Both the position numbers and the translations under genes were made by a program. Shown in pieces: positions 1-6,818 of a stretch of DNA of 10,229 nucleotides (within the stretch, counting starts at the first letter, position 1; the number at the start of each line of letters is the position of its first letter). The notes below the pieces were generated by a model that was not told the origin of the DNA, did not search any database, and saw nothing but the letters and a program-made list of their open reading frames with translations. This DNA comes from Natrialbaceae archaeon (GTDB lineage Archaea; Halobacteriota; Halobacteria; Halobacteriales; Natrialbaceae), in assembly GCA_003552325.1 (NCBI GenBank), contig PUKM01000201.1, forward strand, positions 1 through 10,229, in the 5' to 3' direction.

Positions 1-17
1 CAGATTCACACGAAGAC

Positions 18-30
18 GGTTCGACGAACC
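18..30. other. Perfect 6-bp inverted repeat beside the reductase stop
   Basis: GGTTCG at 18-23 and CGAACC at 25-30 are perfectly complementary around a single A. The element begins 3 bases beyond the stop codon of the reductase (minus strand). As RNA it would form a short GC-rich stem just after the gene. There is no U-rich tail inside the window, so a terminator role is only a guess; it could also be a chance palindrome in GC-rich DNA. Confidence 0.3.
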
Positions 31-33
31 CGG

Positions 34-828
34 CTACTGGTTCCAGGCCGCGTCGTCCGGGTCGATCAGCCGCTCACCGCGGTCCAGCGCACTGATTTGC
101 TCGTGGTCCTCGTCGGTCAACTCAACGGAAAAGCCCTCGAGGTTCTCCCCGATATGAGCACCCGTCGCTTTCGGAATCGCCGAGACACCCTCCCGTCCGG
201 CGTGCCATGCGAGGGTCGCCTGAACCGGCGTCACATCGTGGGCGTCTGCAATCGACTGAATCGTCTCGATATCGCTTACGTCTCCTTTGGCGATCGGGCA
301 GTAGGCAACCGTCTCGATGTCGTGTTCACGCGAGAACGAGACGAGTTCGGGTTGCTGGAGTCGTGGATGCAATTCGACCTGGTTCGCGACGATCGGCGAC
401 TCGAGGATCTCCATCGCTTCCTCGAGATACGGAATCGTGAAGTTGCTCACCCCGACGTGGCGGGTGTACCCCCGCTCGCGAACCTCGTCCATCGCTGGTA
501 GCGTCGACTCTGGCTCGTAGGCCTTGACCGGCCAGTGGACGTACAGCAGGTCGACCTGCTCGACGCCGAGGCGCTCGAGGCTCTCCTCAGTCGTCTCGAT
601 GACGTCGTCGGCTGCCAGATTCGAGGGATGGACCTTCGTCGCCAGAAAGACCTCCTCGCGGTCGACGTCCGCCCGCTTGAGCGCCTGACCGACCTCACGC
701 TCGTTATCGTACATCTGAGCCGTATCGATATGTCGATAGCCGAGTTCGAGGGCCTCGATAACGCTCTCGACGCACGTGTCGCCTTCGTGGCCGGAGGTAC
801 CGAACCCCGCTGGTGGGATGGTGGGCAT
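34..828 (-). CDS. Aldo/keto reductase, 264 aa
   Basis: NAD(P)H-dependent cytosolic oxidoreductase of the aldo/keto reductase superfamily, interconverting carbonyls and alcohols; the substrate is not evident. The four family catalytic residues can be placed: Asp35 and Tyr40 in GYRHIDTAQMYDNE, Lys65 in ATKVHP, and His98 in LLYVHWP. Further (beta/alpha)8-barrel signatures are VGVSNF (126-130), NQVELHP (149-155) and the cofactor-phosphate loop IPKAT (218-222). The length is slightly short but normal for the compact prokaryotic members. I chose the ATG at 828 (MPTIPPAGFGTSG) over an in-frame GTG at 840 because the conserved barrel strand begins immediately after it. The gene is divergent from the small secreted protein at 942, and I see no clear TATA box for it. 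2,5-diketo-gluconate reductase-like naming is possible but unproven. Confidence 0.93.
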   Translation of the reverse strand: MPTIPPAGFGTSGHEGDTCVESVIEALELGYRHIDTAQMYDNEREVGQALKRADVDREEVFLATKVHPSNLAADDVIETTEESLERLGVEQVDLLYVHWPVKAYEPESTLPAMDEVRERGYTRHVGVSNFTIPYLEEAMEILESPIVANQVELHPRLQQPELVSFSREHDIETVAYCPIAKGDVSDIETIQSIADAHDVTPVQATLAWHAGREGVSAIPKATGAHIGENLEGFSVELTDEDHEQISALDRGERLIDPDDAAWNQ

Positions 829-911
829 ACCCAAGCACACGCGGGCCTGCTACACAGGGGTCGGGGAAGCGGCAATCCAGCGTCGGCACTGCGTCGGTCT
901 GCGGTTTCATG

Positions 912-920
912 TTTATATAC
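912..920 (+). promoter_or_regulatory. TATA box for the Tat-exported small protein
   Basis: TTTATATAC lies with its centre about 26 bases before the ATG at 942, which is the spacing expected for a leaderless haloarchaeal transcript. It is the clearest TATA element in the window. It supports the start at 942 over an upstream in-frame ATG at 813 that would overlap the divergent reductase. Confidence 0.75.
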
Positions 921-941
921 TATCGAGCGGCGACCGACGGT

Positions 942-1310
942 ATGTCACGAGACATAGTGACGAGCAGACGAACCGTGCTGACAACGCTCACCGGACTCGC
1001 GGCGGTTGGCCTCGCTGGAACAGCGAGTGTCGGAGCCACGGAGCACCCGAGCAGTCCAAATGGAACACCAGGTTGTCCCCGAGGAGGAAATTCCGGCCCG
1101 CTCGAGTGTCAGTTCGGTACCGTCGATCGAATCGTCGACGGCCAGCACGTGGTCGTCTTACTCGAGGACGGCCGCGATACGATCGGTCAGGAAGTGATCC
1201 CCCGTGAGGAGGCAACCTGGGTCGACGAAGGTGATCACGTCATCGTCCGCTGGAAAGACGGCGAGTTTCACAATATCACCCCGGCACCGACGCCAGCGTC
1301 GGGACGGTAA
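942..1310 (+). CDS. Tat-exported DUF3006-like protein, 122 aa
   Basis: Small exported protein of unknown function. The N terminus is a twin-arginine signal: TSRRTVLTT with Arg9-Arg10, then an Ala/Gly/Leu-rich hydrophobic stretch to about residue 30 and a likely signal peptidase site after SVGA (about 32). There is no lipobox cysteine. A Pro/Gly/Ser linker (35-53) holds Cys45, and Cys56 follows. Residues 58-111 resemble DUF3006, a short beta-rich domain usually reading ATVDRIEDG, then an Leu/Val strand, then a Pro-rich turn and EGD: here GTVDRIVDGQHVVVLLEDG, VIPREEATWVDEGDHV and RWKDGEFHNI. The DUF3006 assignment is from memory of the family pattern, not a search. It is transcribed alone from the TATA box at 912 and converges with hisH. 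Cys45 and Cys56 could form a disulphide outside the cell. Confidence 0.85.
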   Translation: MSRDIVTSRRTVLTTLTGLAAVGLAGTASVGATEHPSSPNGTPGCPRGGNSGPLECQFGTVDRIVDGQHVVVLLEDGRDTIGQEVIPREEATWVDEGDHVIVRWKDGEFHNITPAPTPASGR

Positions 1311-1317
1311 AAATAAC
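1306..1317 (-). terminator. Possible T-rich terminator downstream of hisH
   Basis: On the minus strand the sequence reads TTATTTTTACC about 75-80 bases beyond the hisH stop. Archaeal termination often occurs at T-runs without a hairpin, and this is the only T5 run in the hisH downstream region. It overlaps the stop codon of the convergent small gene. Position and composition are the only evidence. Confidence 0.35.
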
Positions 1318-1389
1318 TCTACCCGTACGGACACGCATGGCGTTGAGGATCGAAGCCGCGCTCAGGTGATCGGAAGAGAGGAATTGCGC

Positions 1390-2040
1390 TCAGTCGCCAT
1401 CGGGGTCGCACAACTCGACGAAGTTGCGGAGGATACGAAGACCGGTCTCGCCACTCTTTTCGGGGTGGAACTGGGTGCCAAAGACCGTCCCCGATTCGTT
1501 CGCGACCACTGAGGGGAACACCTGTTCGTAGTCAGTCGTCGCCACGGCTGCGCGGTCCCCGTCCGGAACGGCATAGTAGGAGTGGACGAAGTATGCGTAC
1601 TCGCCGTCAACGCCCTCGACCAATGGGTGCTCCCGTTCGACCGAGAGCTGATTCCAGCCCATGTGTGGCACCTTCTGTCCGGCGTCGAACCGAACGTTCG
1701 TTCCCGGAATCAGATCCAGGCCGGTCACGGCCGAATCGCCGTCGGTCTCGCCTTCCTCACTCGTCGTGAGAAGCATCTGCATTCCGAGACAGATACCGAA
1801 CAGTGGCGTCCCGCTATCGGCCACCTCGAGGAGGTCCGCTCGCAAGGGGTCGGCGTTTTCGACACCCTCTTTGAACGCCCCGACGCCGGGAAGGACGACG
1901 CCATCGGCGTCGTGGAACGCCGCCGGGTCGTCGGTGATCTCGACGGCTGCGCCGGCGCGCTCGAGGCCGCGGGTGACGCTGCGGAGGTTACCGAGGCCGT
2001 AATCGACGATGGCGACGTCGGCGTGAACCTGCTGACTCAT
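1390..2040 (-). CDS. hisH: Imidazole glycerol phosphate synthase, glutaminase subunit HisH, 216 aa
   Basis: HisH hydrolyses glutamine and channels ammonia to HisF, which makes imidazole glycerol phosphate and AICAR in histidine biosynthesis (cytosol). The class-I glutamine amidotransferase triad is visible: nucleophile Cys84 in GICLGMQ, and His192 and Glu194 in QFHPEKSG. Other family marks are the N-terminal VDYGLGNLRSV (12-22), the oxyanion loop PGVGAF (51-56), PHMGWN (125-130) and YFVHSYY (150-156). Length is normal for HisH. The ATG at 2040 is preceded by a possible TATA element at 2063-2069, so it may have its own leaderless promoter although phnE ends only 78 bases upstream on the same strand. 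hisF is not in the window; scattered his genes are usual in haloarchaea. Confidence 0.97.
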   Translation of the reverse strand: MSQQVHADVAIVDYGLGNLRSVTRGLERAGAAVEITDDPAAFHDADGVVLPGVGAFKEGVENADPLRADLLEVADSGTPLFGICLGMQMLLTTSEEGETDGDSAVTGLDLIPGTNVRFDAGQKVPHMGWNQLSVEREHPLVEGVDGEYAYFVHSYYAVPDGDRAAVATTDYEQVFPSVVANESGTVFGTQFHPEKSGETGLRILRNFVELCDPDGD

Positions 2041-2062
2041 ACGAGGAGGTCGGTAATGAACT

Positions 2063-2069
2063 GCAAAAG
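2063..2069 (-). promoter_or_regulatory. hisH: Possible TATA-like element for hisH
   Basis: CTTTTGC on the minus strand is centred about 26 bases before the hisH ATG. The spacing is right for a leaderless transcript, but the sequence is a weak match to the haloarchaeal TATA consensus. If real, it uncouples hisH from the transporter genes upstream. Confidence 0.35.
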
Positions 2070-2118
2070 GGGTTTCCTTTCGAGCAACGGTGGGGTCGGA
2101 GGAGGTGGGAGAAGGACG

Positions 2119-3192
2119 CTACTTCATCACCGACTCGGCCATCCGTCGTGGGAAGCCGGTGATGAGTTCTTTCAAGCCCATGACCTCGTCGTCCGAACGA
2201 AGTCGGGAGCGGAGGCGCTGGCTGAAGAGTTCGACAGTGATGATCAGGACGAAGATACACAGCAACGTCGCCATCACTTCCGTCCAGTTGAGCAGCCCCT
2301 GTTGAGACTCGACGACCTGCCCGAGACCACCGGCCCCGTAGACACCGACGGTAACCGCGATCCGGACGTTGATCTCGAGGATGTAGAGCGTCCAGGCAAT
2401 GAACGAGGTTTTGACCTGGCTCAACATCCCGAACACGATCGTCTGTGGCTTGCTTGCGCCAGTCGTTTCCATGGCCTCGATCGGGCCGTCGGCGATTTCC
2501 TCCAGTTCGTCGACGAACAACCGCCCGAGGTTTCCGATCGTGTCGAAGGCGATCGCGAACGTCGCCGCGGCCGGTCCAAGCCCGGCAAGCGGGATAAAGA
2601 TCAGCGTCCACACGAGGGCGGGAATCGCCCGGATGAACGACATCGAGCCGCGGAAGATGAAGTTGAACGGGAACGGCGTCACGCGCTCGGAACCGAGCAC
2701 GCCGAACATGAGCGCAAACGGGAAGCCCATGATCGTTCCGACCACACCCATCGCGAGCGTGATACCCGCCTGGCCGAAGATAGCGAACATCCCCAGTTCC
2801 TCGAAGAAGAACGTATAGAATCGTCCCTCGAGTAACAGGGAGGCGATTTCCGGATCGAACAGCAGGTTCCGATCGATGATGAACGCGGTGTACTGTCCGA
2901 GGTCGAGGAACGGAACGCCCGGTCCGAACGTCGTCGTCGGGAAGTAGTTACGAAGTGACGTCCCGAAGTGTTCCCAGGTGAAGTCACCGTCTAAGAGTTC
3001 CGTCGCGCTCAACCCCTGGACGAAGACGAACAGCACAAAAGTGACCAGTCCGACACTGGCAATCGCCCGGCGGCGGCGGCGTTGACGGATACGCTCGTAT
3101 TGTTCGGTGAGACGACTATCCCGGTTTACTCCGTCGCCCCCGGTGGCGGTCCCACCATCGCTCGCGACCTCGGGGTCGCTCTCGTCGCTCAC
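2119..3192 (-). CDS. phnE: Phosphonate-type ABC transporter permease (PhnE family), 357 aa
   Basis: Membrane subunit of a phosphonate/phosphate-ester-type ABC importer. The first 40 residues are hydrophilic and very polar. A first membrane segment follows at about 43-60, then a long stretch (61-130) probably facing outside, then the BPD_transp_1 core with segments near 136-157, 190-215, 264-283 and 305-322. The EAA loop that docks on the ATPase is clear: DELEEIADGPIEAMETTGAS (228-247) followed by FGMLSQV, with the invariant Gly at 245. The VYGAGGLGQVV stretch (284-294) is typical of PhnE. The protein is longer than usual PhnE, mainly through the N-terminal tail and the first loop. Translation starts at a GTG that overlaps the phnC stop (GTGA), which implies translational coupling. 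Substrate is inferred only from the family. Confidence 0.9.
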   Translation of the reverse strand: MSDESDPEVASDGGTATGGDGVNRDSRLTEQYERIRQRRRRRAIASVGLVTFVLFVFVQGLSATELLDGDFTWEHFGTSLRNYFPTTTFGPGVPFLDLGQYTAFIIDRNLLFDPEIASLLLEGRFYTFFFEELGMFAIFGQAGITLAMGVVGTIMGFPFALMFGVLGSERVTPFPFNFIFRGSMSFIRAIPALVWTLIFIPLAGLGPAAATFAIAFDTIGNLGRLFVDELEEIADGPIEAMETTGASKPQTIVFGMLSQVKTSFIAWTLYILEINVRIAVTVGVYGAGGLGQVVESQQGLLNWTEVMATLLCIFVLIITVELFSQRLRSRLRSDDEVMGLKELITGFPRRMAESVMK

Positions 3193-3962
3193 GGTGTCGC
3201 CTCCGTTTCCGAGTCGCCCGATTGGCTGACGAACATTCCTTCGGTGTCGATATCCCCGTAGATGTTGTCGATGACGTCGATAGTCAACTCGTCTCGGTAC
3301 CCATCGAACACTTTTTGGCCATCCCGAAGGCCGATGAAGCGTTCACCGAACTTTCGGGCGATGTTGACCTGGTGGAGGCTGATGAACGTCGTCAACTCAC
3401 GCTCTTCGGACGCCGCACCGAGATACTGCATGACGTCCTGGGCACTGCCCGGATCGAGGCTCGCGACCGGTTCGTCTGCGAGTAAGACCTCGGGCTCTTG
3501 CACCAGTGCCCGAGCGATACCGACCCGCTGTTGTTGGCCCCCGCTCATCCGGCGTGATTTCTGCTGGGCTTCCTCGAGCAATCCGACGGTATCGAGTGCC
3601 TCGAGCGCTCGGTACTTGTCGTCGTCATCCTGCAACTGGAGCAGGCTTTCGAAGAAACCACTTCGGTTCATGCCCCCGGAGAGCGCGTTCGAGTAGGCGG
3701 ACAGATCACCGATAATATTGTGTTGTTGAAAAATCATTGCAACTTCCGGACGAGGACGGGTCATCGGTTGGCCCCGTATCCGTATTTCGCCGCTCGTCGG
3801 TTTGGTCAACGCGGACATACAGCGTAACAACGTGGACTTCCCCGAACCAGACACGCCGAGAATAATAACGAATTCACCGGCTGGCACCTCGAAAGAGACG
3901 TCATCGAGGGCGGTCACCTCGCCGAATTTTTTCGTAAGGCTGTCAACTATGACTTCACCCAT
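3189..3962 (-). CDS. phnC: Phosphonate-type ABC transporter ATP-binding protein (PhnC family), 257 aa
   Basis: ATPase that powers the importer from the cytoplasmic side. All ABC motifs are intact: Walker A GVSGSGKST (36-44), Q-loop IFQQ (77-80), signature MSGGQQQR (139-146), Walker B VLLADEP (159-165), D-loop SLD (168-170) and switch His197 in SLHQVNIA. HQVNIA followed by a Phe/Arg pattern and GLRDGQKVFDG is a hallmark of PhnC rather than general amino-acid or phosphate ATPases. I chose the ATG at 3962 (MGEVIVDSLTKKFGEV); a TTG two codons upstream is in frame but less likely. The gap to phnD is 39 bases and the gene overlaps phnE by 4 bases, so the three genes form one unit. Length is normal. 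Confidence 0.94.
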   Translation of the reverse strand: MGEVIVDSLTKKFGEVTALDDVSFEVPAGEFVIILGVSGSGKSTLLRCMSALTKPTSGEIRIRGQPMTRPRPEVAMIFQQHNIIGDLSAYSNALSGGMNRSGFFESLLQLQDDDDKYRALEALDTVGLLEEAQQKSRRMSGGQQQRVGIARALVQEPEVLLADEPVASLDPGSAQDVMQYLGAASEERELTTFISLHQVNIARKFGERFIGLRDGQKVFDGYRDELTIDVIDNIYGDIDTEGMFVSQSGDSETEATP

Positions 3963-4001
3963 GGTCAATGAAATAAGTACGGTTTGAAATAGCCGTCGAG
4001 A

Positions 4002-5090
4002 TTAGTCGAGTTCCTCGGGGTCCAGTCCGAGTTCGTCGAGCAGATCGACGATCGGTGCGTAATCGTCGTGATCGGCTGGCTCGATACCGTCGAACCAGAG
4101 CAGGTGGTCTTCGAACTCATCGTCGTCCGGGTCGGCACCGAGCATGTCTGCCAGCTCGTCTTCGTCGTGTTGGAAGACCTCGGGCTCTGCCTCGAGCATG
4201 AGCGTCTCGAGTTCCTCTCGGATTGGGTCGTCCCAGTCGGCACGGGCAACGATGGGGGCTCGTGGAATTGGGTCGGAGACAGCGAGGAGCTTCAATTCGG
4301 GGTCGCGGGTCCCAGCATCCTCGTACTCGACTGAGATATCCACGAAGTCCTGGGACATCTCGTCGAACTGCTCCTGTGGGACGTGGGCACTCGTCGAGAA
4401 GTCACCGGTCCCGGCCGCCGCAATACTCGGATTGTCGATGAGCTGTTCGCGTGCCGTGTCGTGGTCTGAGGTCCGCCAGGTGAAATCAACCGGATCACCG
4501 TCGGGTGCCCCACCGACGTCGAGGCCGGCCTGACTCAACATTAGCATGGGGACCATGCCACCGGAAACGGACGTCGCCCCTGCAGTTGCGACTTCCTCGC
4601 CCTCGAGGTCTTCGAGTGTTTCGATACCGCTGTCCGGGGTCGTCACGATGGTCGAGAAGTACAGTTCGGAACCGAACGCCAGACGCATCCCGACGACGTC
4701 GATGACGTCAGGGATCTGTGCGACTGCACCAGGTGAGGTGTCCGCAAAGTCACCACTGCCTCGCTCGAGTTCGGCGACCGTCGACGCGTAATCCGAGGTC
4801 TGGATACCGTTAATTTCGACATCAGCCTCTTCCTCGAGGTAGTCGAAAAGCGGCTGATACTGAACCTCGATGTCGACCGTCTCTTCGGCTGGGTTCATCA
4901 CCCAGCTCACTTCAGTCGGGTCGTCGGTGTCGCCAACGGTGTCCCCGCTGGTATCGTCAGTCGTGTCATCGGCTGCTGTGTCGTCGCCGTTTTCGTCACC
5001 GAGACATCCTGCGAGTCCAGCGACACCGGCAACGCCAGCCCCCTTCAGCACCTTCCGTCGGTTTGCTCTCCATAAGCCCTTATCGGACAT
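4002..5090 (-). CDS. phnD: Phosphonate-type substrate-binding lipoprotein (PhnD family), 362 aa
   Basis: Extracellular ligand-binding subunit of the importer. The N terminus is a Tat lipoprotein signal: Arg11-Arg12 in ANRRKVLKGAG, a hydrophobic stretch, and the lipobox LAGC with Cys29 as the lipid-modified residue. An Asp/Thr-rich tether follows (about 31-60), as is common for haloarchaeal lipoproteins. The mature part has PhnD features: YQPLFDYLEEE, DYASTVAELERG (a DxAxxVxAL-like strand), FADTSPGAVAQI, a hinge region SELYFSTIVTTPDSGI, LEDLEGEEVA, and a Ser/Gly-rich ATAGATSVSGG stretch typical of the anion-binding loop. The ATG at 5090 was chosen because the signal peptide begins there; an in-frame upstream GTG/ATG extension to 5168 would run across the TATA box. 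First gene of phnDCE. Ligand could be phosphonate, phosphite or a phosphate ester. Confidence 0.93.
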   Translation of the reverse strand: MSDKGLWRANRRKVLKGAGVAGVAGLAGCLGDENGDDTAADDTTDDTSGDTVGDTDDPTEVSWVMNPAEETVDIEVQYQPLFDYLEEEADVEINGIQTSDYASTVAELERGSGDFADTSPGAVAQIPDVIDVVGMRLAFGSELYFSTIVTTPDSGIETLEDLEGEEVATAGATSVSGGMVPMLMLSQAGLDVGGAPDGDPVDFTWRTSDHDTAREQLIDNPSIAAAGTGDFSTSAHVPQEQFDEMSQDFVDISVEYEDAGTRDPELKLLAVSDPIPRAPIVARADWDDPIREELETLMLEAEPEVFQHDEDELADMLGADPDDDEFEDHLLWFDGIEPADHDDYAPIVDLLDELGLDPEELD

Positions 5091-5397
5091 AGAGGGTAAC
5101 TTTGTTCCAGACCATTTAGTGTTTTCTATGTCATCTATATAGTAGCCCAGTATGAGCAGCGATACCACGACAGAAGCGGTAAAGAAAACAGTATGAGTGG
5201 ATGATTGGGTGGGAAAATACGAGAACGACTGTCGATAGTACAGCTGAGACCCACTCGTGAGAAAGGAGTCTCAAACAGATTGGAAATGACGTGCGTTGTT
5301 CGTGAATACAGTCCCAACGACACTACCGAGGGTTGGAACACCGCCCGTAGTGCTACTCGACAGGTTCCTCACGAGCCACAGACCAGCGTGGCACACT
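5091..5397. other. Intergenic region between phnD and the glycosylase gene
   Basis: About 300 bases without a gene. It holds the phnD TATA box (5135-5142), a T-rich stretch on the minus strand (TGTTTTCTTT, 5190 down to 5181) that could end the glycosylase transcript, and an inverted repeat TGAGAC (5245-5250) / GTCTCA (5268-5273) with a 17-base spacer. The local base composition is lower in GC than the flanking genes. Open frames crossing it have poor codon use and I do not call them. A regulator of the transporter may bind here, but no known box is recognised. Confidence 0.55.
5135..5142 (-). promoter_or_regulatory. TATA box for the phnDCE operon
   Basis: CTATATAG is centred about 48 bases before the phnD ATG, so transcription should begin near 5112 and leave a short leader of about 22 bases. 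The box is itself a perfect palindrome, so it does not by sequence alone fix direction; position does. No Shine-Dalgarno motif is seen in the short leader. Confidence 0.6.
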
Positions 5398-6024
5398 TCA
5401 GAACCCATCGAGACGAGACTGCCCCCCACGTCTCGAGTGGTCCGAACCGGAGAGGTCTGCGGCCGTCTCGAGCGTCTCCCGAAACGCCCCTAGCTGGCTC
5501 CGATTGTAGAGCGTCGCCGCCGGGTGAAGGCAGATGAGTACGCGACGAGGGCTCCCATCGAGTCGAATCTCCTCGACGGTGCCCGTCTCTTTCGTTACTG
5601 CCACCGACCGCTCCAGCAGGTGTTCACTCGGGACCTTCCCTAGCGTGACGATGATCTCTGGGTCGAGGCGAGCGATTTCGGTCTCGAGATACCCCCGACA
5701 GTTCGCCAGTTCACCCGTTCGTGGATCGCGGTTTTCCGGTGGGCGACAGCGCACGCAGTTCGTGATCCGAACGTGCTCGCGCTCGAGGCCGACCTCGAGC
5801 AATGTCTCCTCGAGAACGGACCCGCTTCGACCCACGAACGGGCGTCCCTCGGCGTCTTCGGTAGCTCCCGGCCCTTCGCCGACGAAGAGCACGTCGGCGT
5901 CGGTTGGGCCATCACCGTTGACGATCTGGCTTCGGGATTCGACGAGCGCCGGGCACCGTTCACACGCCGTGACCTCGAGGCCGTCCATTGTCTCCTCGGG
6001 CGAGTCAGTCTGGTCGTCGACCAT
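5398..6024 (-). CDS. udg: Family-4 uracil-DNA glycosylase with Fe-S cluster, 208 aa
   Basis: Removes uracil from DNA in base excision repair. The family-4 layout is visible. The four presumed [4Fe-4S] ligands are Cys21 and Cys24 (CERC), Cys93 in the VRCRPPENRDP stretch and Cys109 (ELANC); Cys90 is extra. Motif A is GEGPGATED (49-57), where most family-4 enzymes have GEAPG. FVGRSG (63-68) and LGKVPSEHLL (128-137) are conserved internal strands, and motif B is LHPAATLYN (166-174). The last 20 residues are a polar Ser/Arg-rich tail. The start at ATG 6024 (MVDDQ) is supported by a TATA-like TTCTATAG about 26 bases upstream; a longer frame to 6102 would cross that box. Divergent from the acidic protein at 6134. 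Family 5 is the alternative, but the motifs fit family 4 better. Confidence 0.93.
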   Translation of the reverse strand: MVDDQTDSPEETMDGLEVTACERCPALVESRSQIVNGDGPTDADVLFVGEGPGATEDAEGRPFVGRSGSVLEETLLEVGLEREHVRITNCVRCRPPENRDPRTGELANCRGYLETEIARLDPEIIVTLGKVPSEHLLERSVAVTKETGTVEEIRLDGSPRRVLICLHPAATLYNRSQLGAFRETLETAADLSGSDHSRRGGQSRLDGF

Positions 6025-6046
6025 GCTCAAACGGTGGGCCCTCCCC

Positions 6047-6054
6047 CTATAGAA
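6047..6054 (-). promoter_or_regulatory. TATA-like box for the glycosylase gene
   Basis: TTCTATAG on the minus strand is centred about 26 bases before the ATG at 6024. This spacing fits a leaderless transcript and supports the shorter start. Confidence 0.55.
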
Positions 6055-6102
6055 CGCACCGACTTCCCGTGTCTTGGCTGGCGAACACGTCGGGGCACCC
6101 AC

Positions 6103-6110
6103 CTATATGT
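6103..6110 (+). promoter_or_regulatory. TATA box for the acidic linker protein
   Basis: CTATATGT is centred about 27 bases before the ATG at 6134, fitting a leaderless transcript. It lies about 50 bases from the TATA element of the divergent glycosylase gene, so the two promoters sit back to back. Confidence 0.6.
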
Positions 6111-6133
6111 ACCCCTCGCCACATCGGTCAGGT

Positions 6134-6802
6134 ATGCAGACACTCGAGGTCACGGACGAACAGTATGCAGTGATACAGCGACTCCGGGCGGCGATTTCAG
6201 CAGAGGTCGTCGGCAAGTACGGCTTCGTTCGCGAACGCGATGCCGTCCAGTTTTTGATCGATTCACTCGAGGCCGATGGCGATGACGCCCTCGATATCGA
6301 ACTCGACCTCGAGGATATCGAGTCTGGAACGGGTGCAACAGCAGACGTGGCGGCGGCCGTCGACGCGGCCATTGCCGGGGACGACGGCGCGGAGATCCGA
6401 TACGACGAATCGCTCGAGGGGGCGAACCCGTCGGTCGAGGAAGCCGTCGACGACGAGGTCGAAGAAGCGATCGACGGCGAGAGCGACGACGAGGCTGAAA
6501 GCGGCGACGATGAGACAGCGGCTGAAATCGAACCCAACGATGACGAAAACGCTGATGAAGCAGCGTCAGCGGACACCGACGACGTCGAGACGGAGGACGG
6601 CGACGATGACACGGACGACGGAGGTGCGGCAGACGACGATGATATGCTCAATCGGATGATGAGTCTTCTCGAGACCCACGACGACAAGTGGGAGGAGTCA
6701 CCGGCAGCGGACTATCGCTACCGAGTGACCCTCCCCGACGAGTCGACCGAAGACGTCCAGACGAAAGACGACGTCCGGGCGTTGTTGTTCAAAAACTACT
6801 GA
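6134..6802 (+). CDS. Acidic haloarchaeal protein with conserved ends and a long Asp/Glu linker, 222 aa
   Basis: Function unknown. Three parts can be seen. Residues 1-47 are a compact folded-looking module, MQTLEVTDEQYAVIQRLRAA followed by a helix-turn and RERDAVQFLIDSL, with the strand-helix-helix rhythm of ribbon-helix-helix proteins. Residues 48-170 are low complexity, dominated by Asp, Glu, Ala, Ser and Thr, and probably disordered. Residues 171-222 look folded again: NRMMSLLETHDDKWEE, then YRYRVTLPDES and DVRALLFKNY, a strand-rich end. The start at 6134 is supported by the TATA box at 6103; an ATG at 6074 in frame precedes that box. The gene is divergent from the uracil-DNA glycosylase and ends 16 bases before the stop of the convergent SAMP gene. 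A DNA-binding role is a guess from the N-terminal pattern only. Confidence 0.85.
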   Translation: MQTLEVTDEQYAVIQRLRAAISAEVVGKYGFVRERDAVQFLIDSLEADGDDALDIELDLEDIESGTGATADVAAAVDAAIAGDDGAEIRYDESLEGANPSVEEAVDDEVEEAIDGESDDEAESGDDETAAEIEPNDDENADEAASADTDDVETEDGDDDTDDGGAADDDDMLNRMMSLLETHDDKWEESPAADYRYRVTLPDESTEDVQTKDDVRALLFKNY

Positions 6803-6818
6803 GGTCTGCTCGCGCGCT

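Noticed and set aside
1582..2835. Plus-strand 417-codon frame opposite hisH and phnE
   Set aside because: Long antisense frames are common in GC-rich haloarchaeal DNA. The minus strand has full HisH and PhnE motifs, whereas this translation has no recognisable domain and has a scrambled charge pattern.
5091..5168. N-terminal extension of phnD to 5168
   Set aside because: The extension lies before the Tat signal and crosses the TATA box at 5135-5142; the ATG at 5090 puts the twin-arginine motif at the expected distance from the N terminus.
5205..5537. Plus-strand 110-codon frame entering the glycosylase gene
   Set aside because: Mostly antisense to the glycosylase C-terminal region, poor composition for a haloarchaeal protein, and no TATA box at a suitable distance.
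6103..6687. Minus-strand 194-codon Ser-rich frame opposite the acidic protein
   Set aside because: It is the complement of Asp/Glu codons (GAC/GAG read backwards give Ser/Val-type codons), with a Ser/Ala/Pro repeat product and no start signals.
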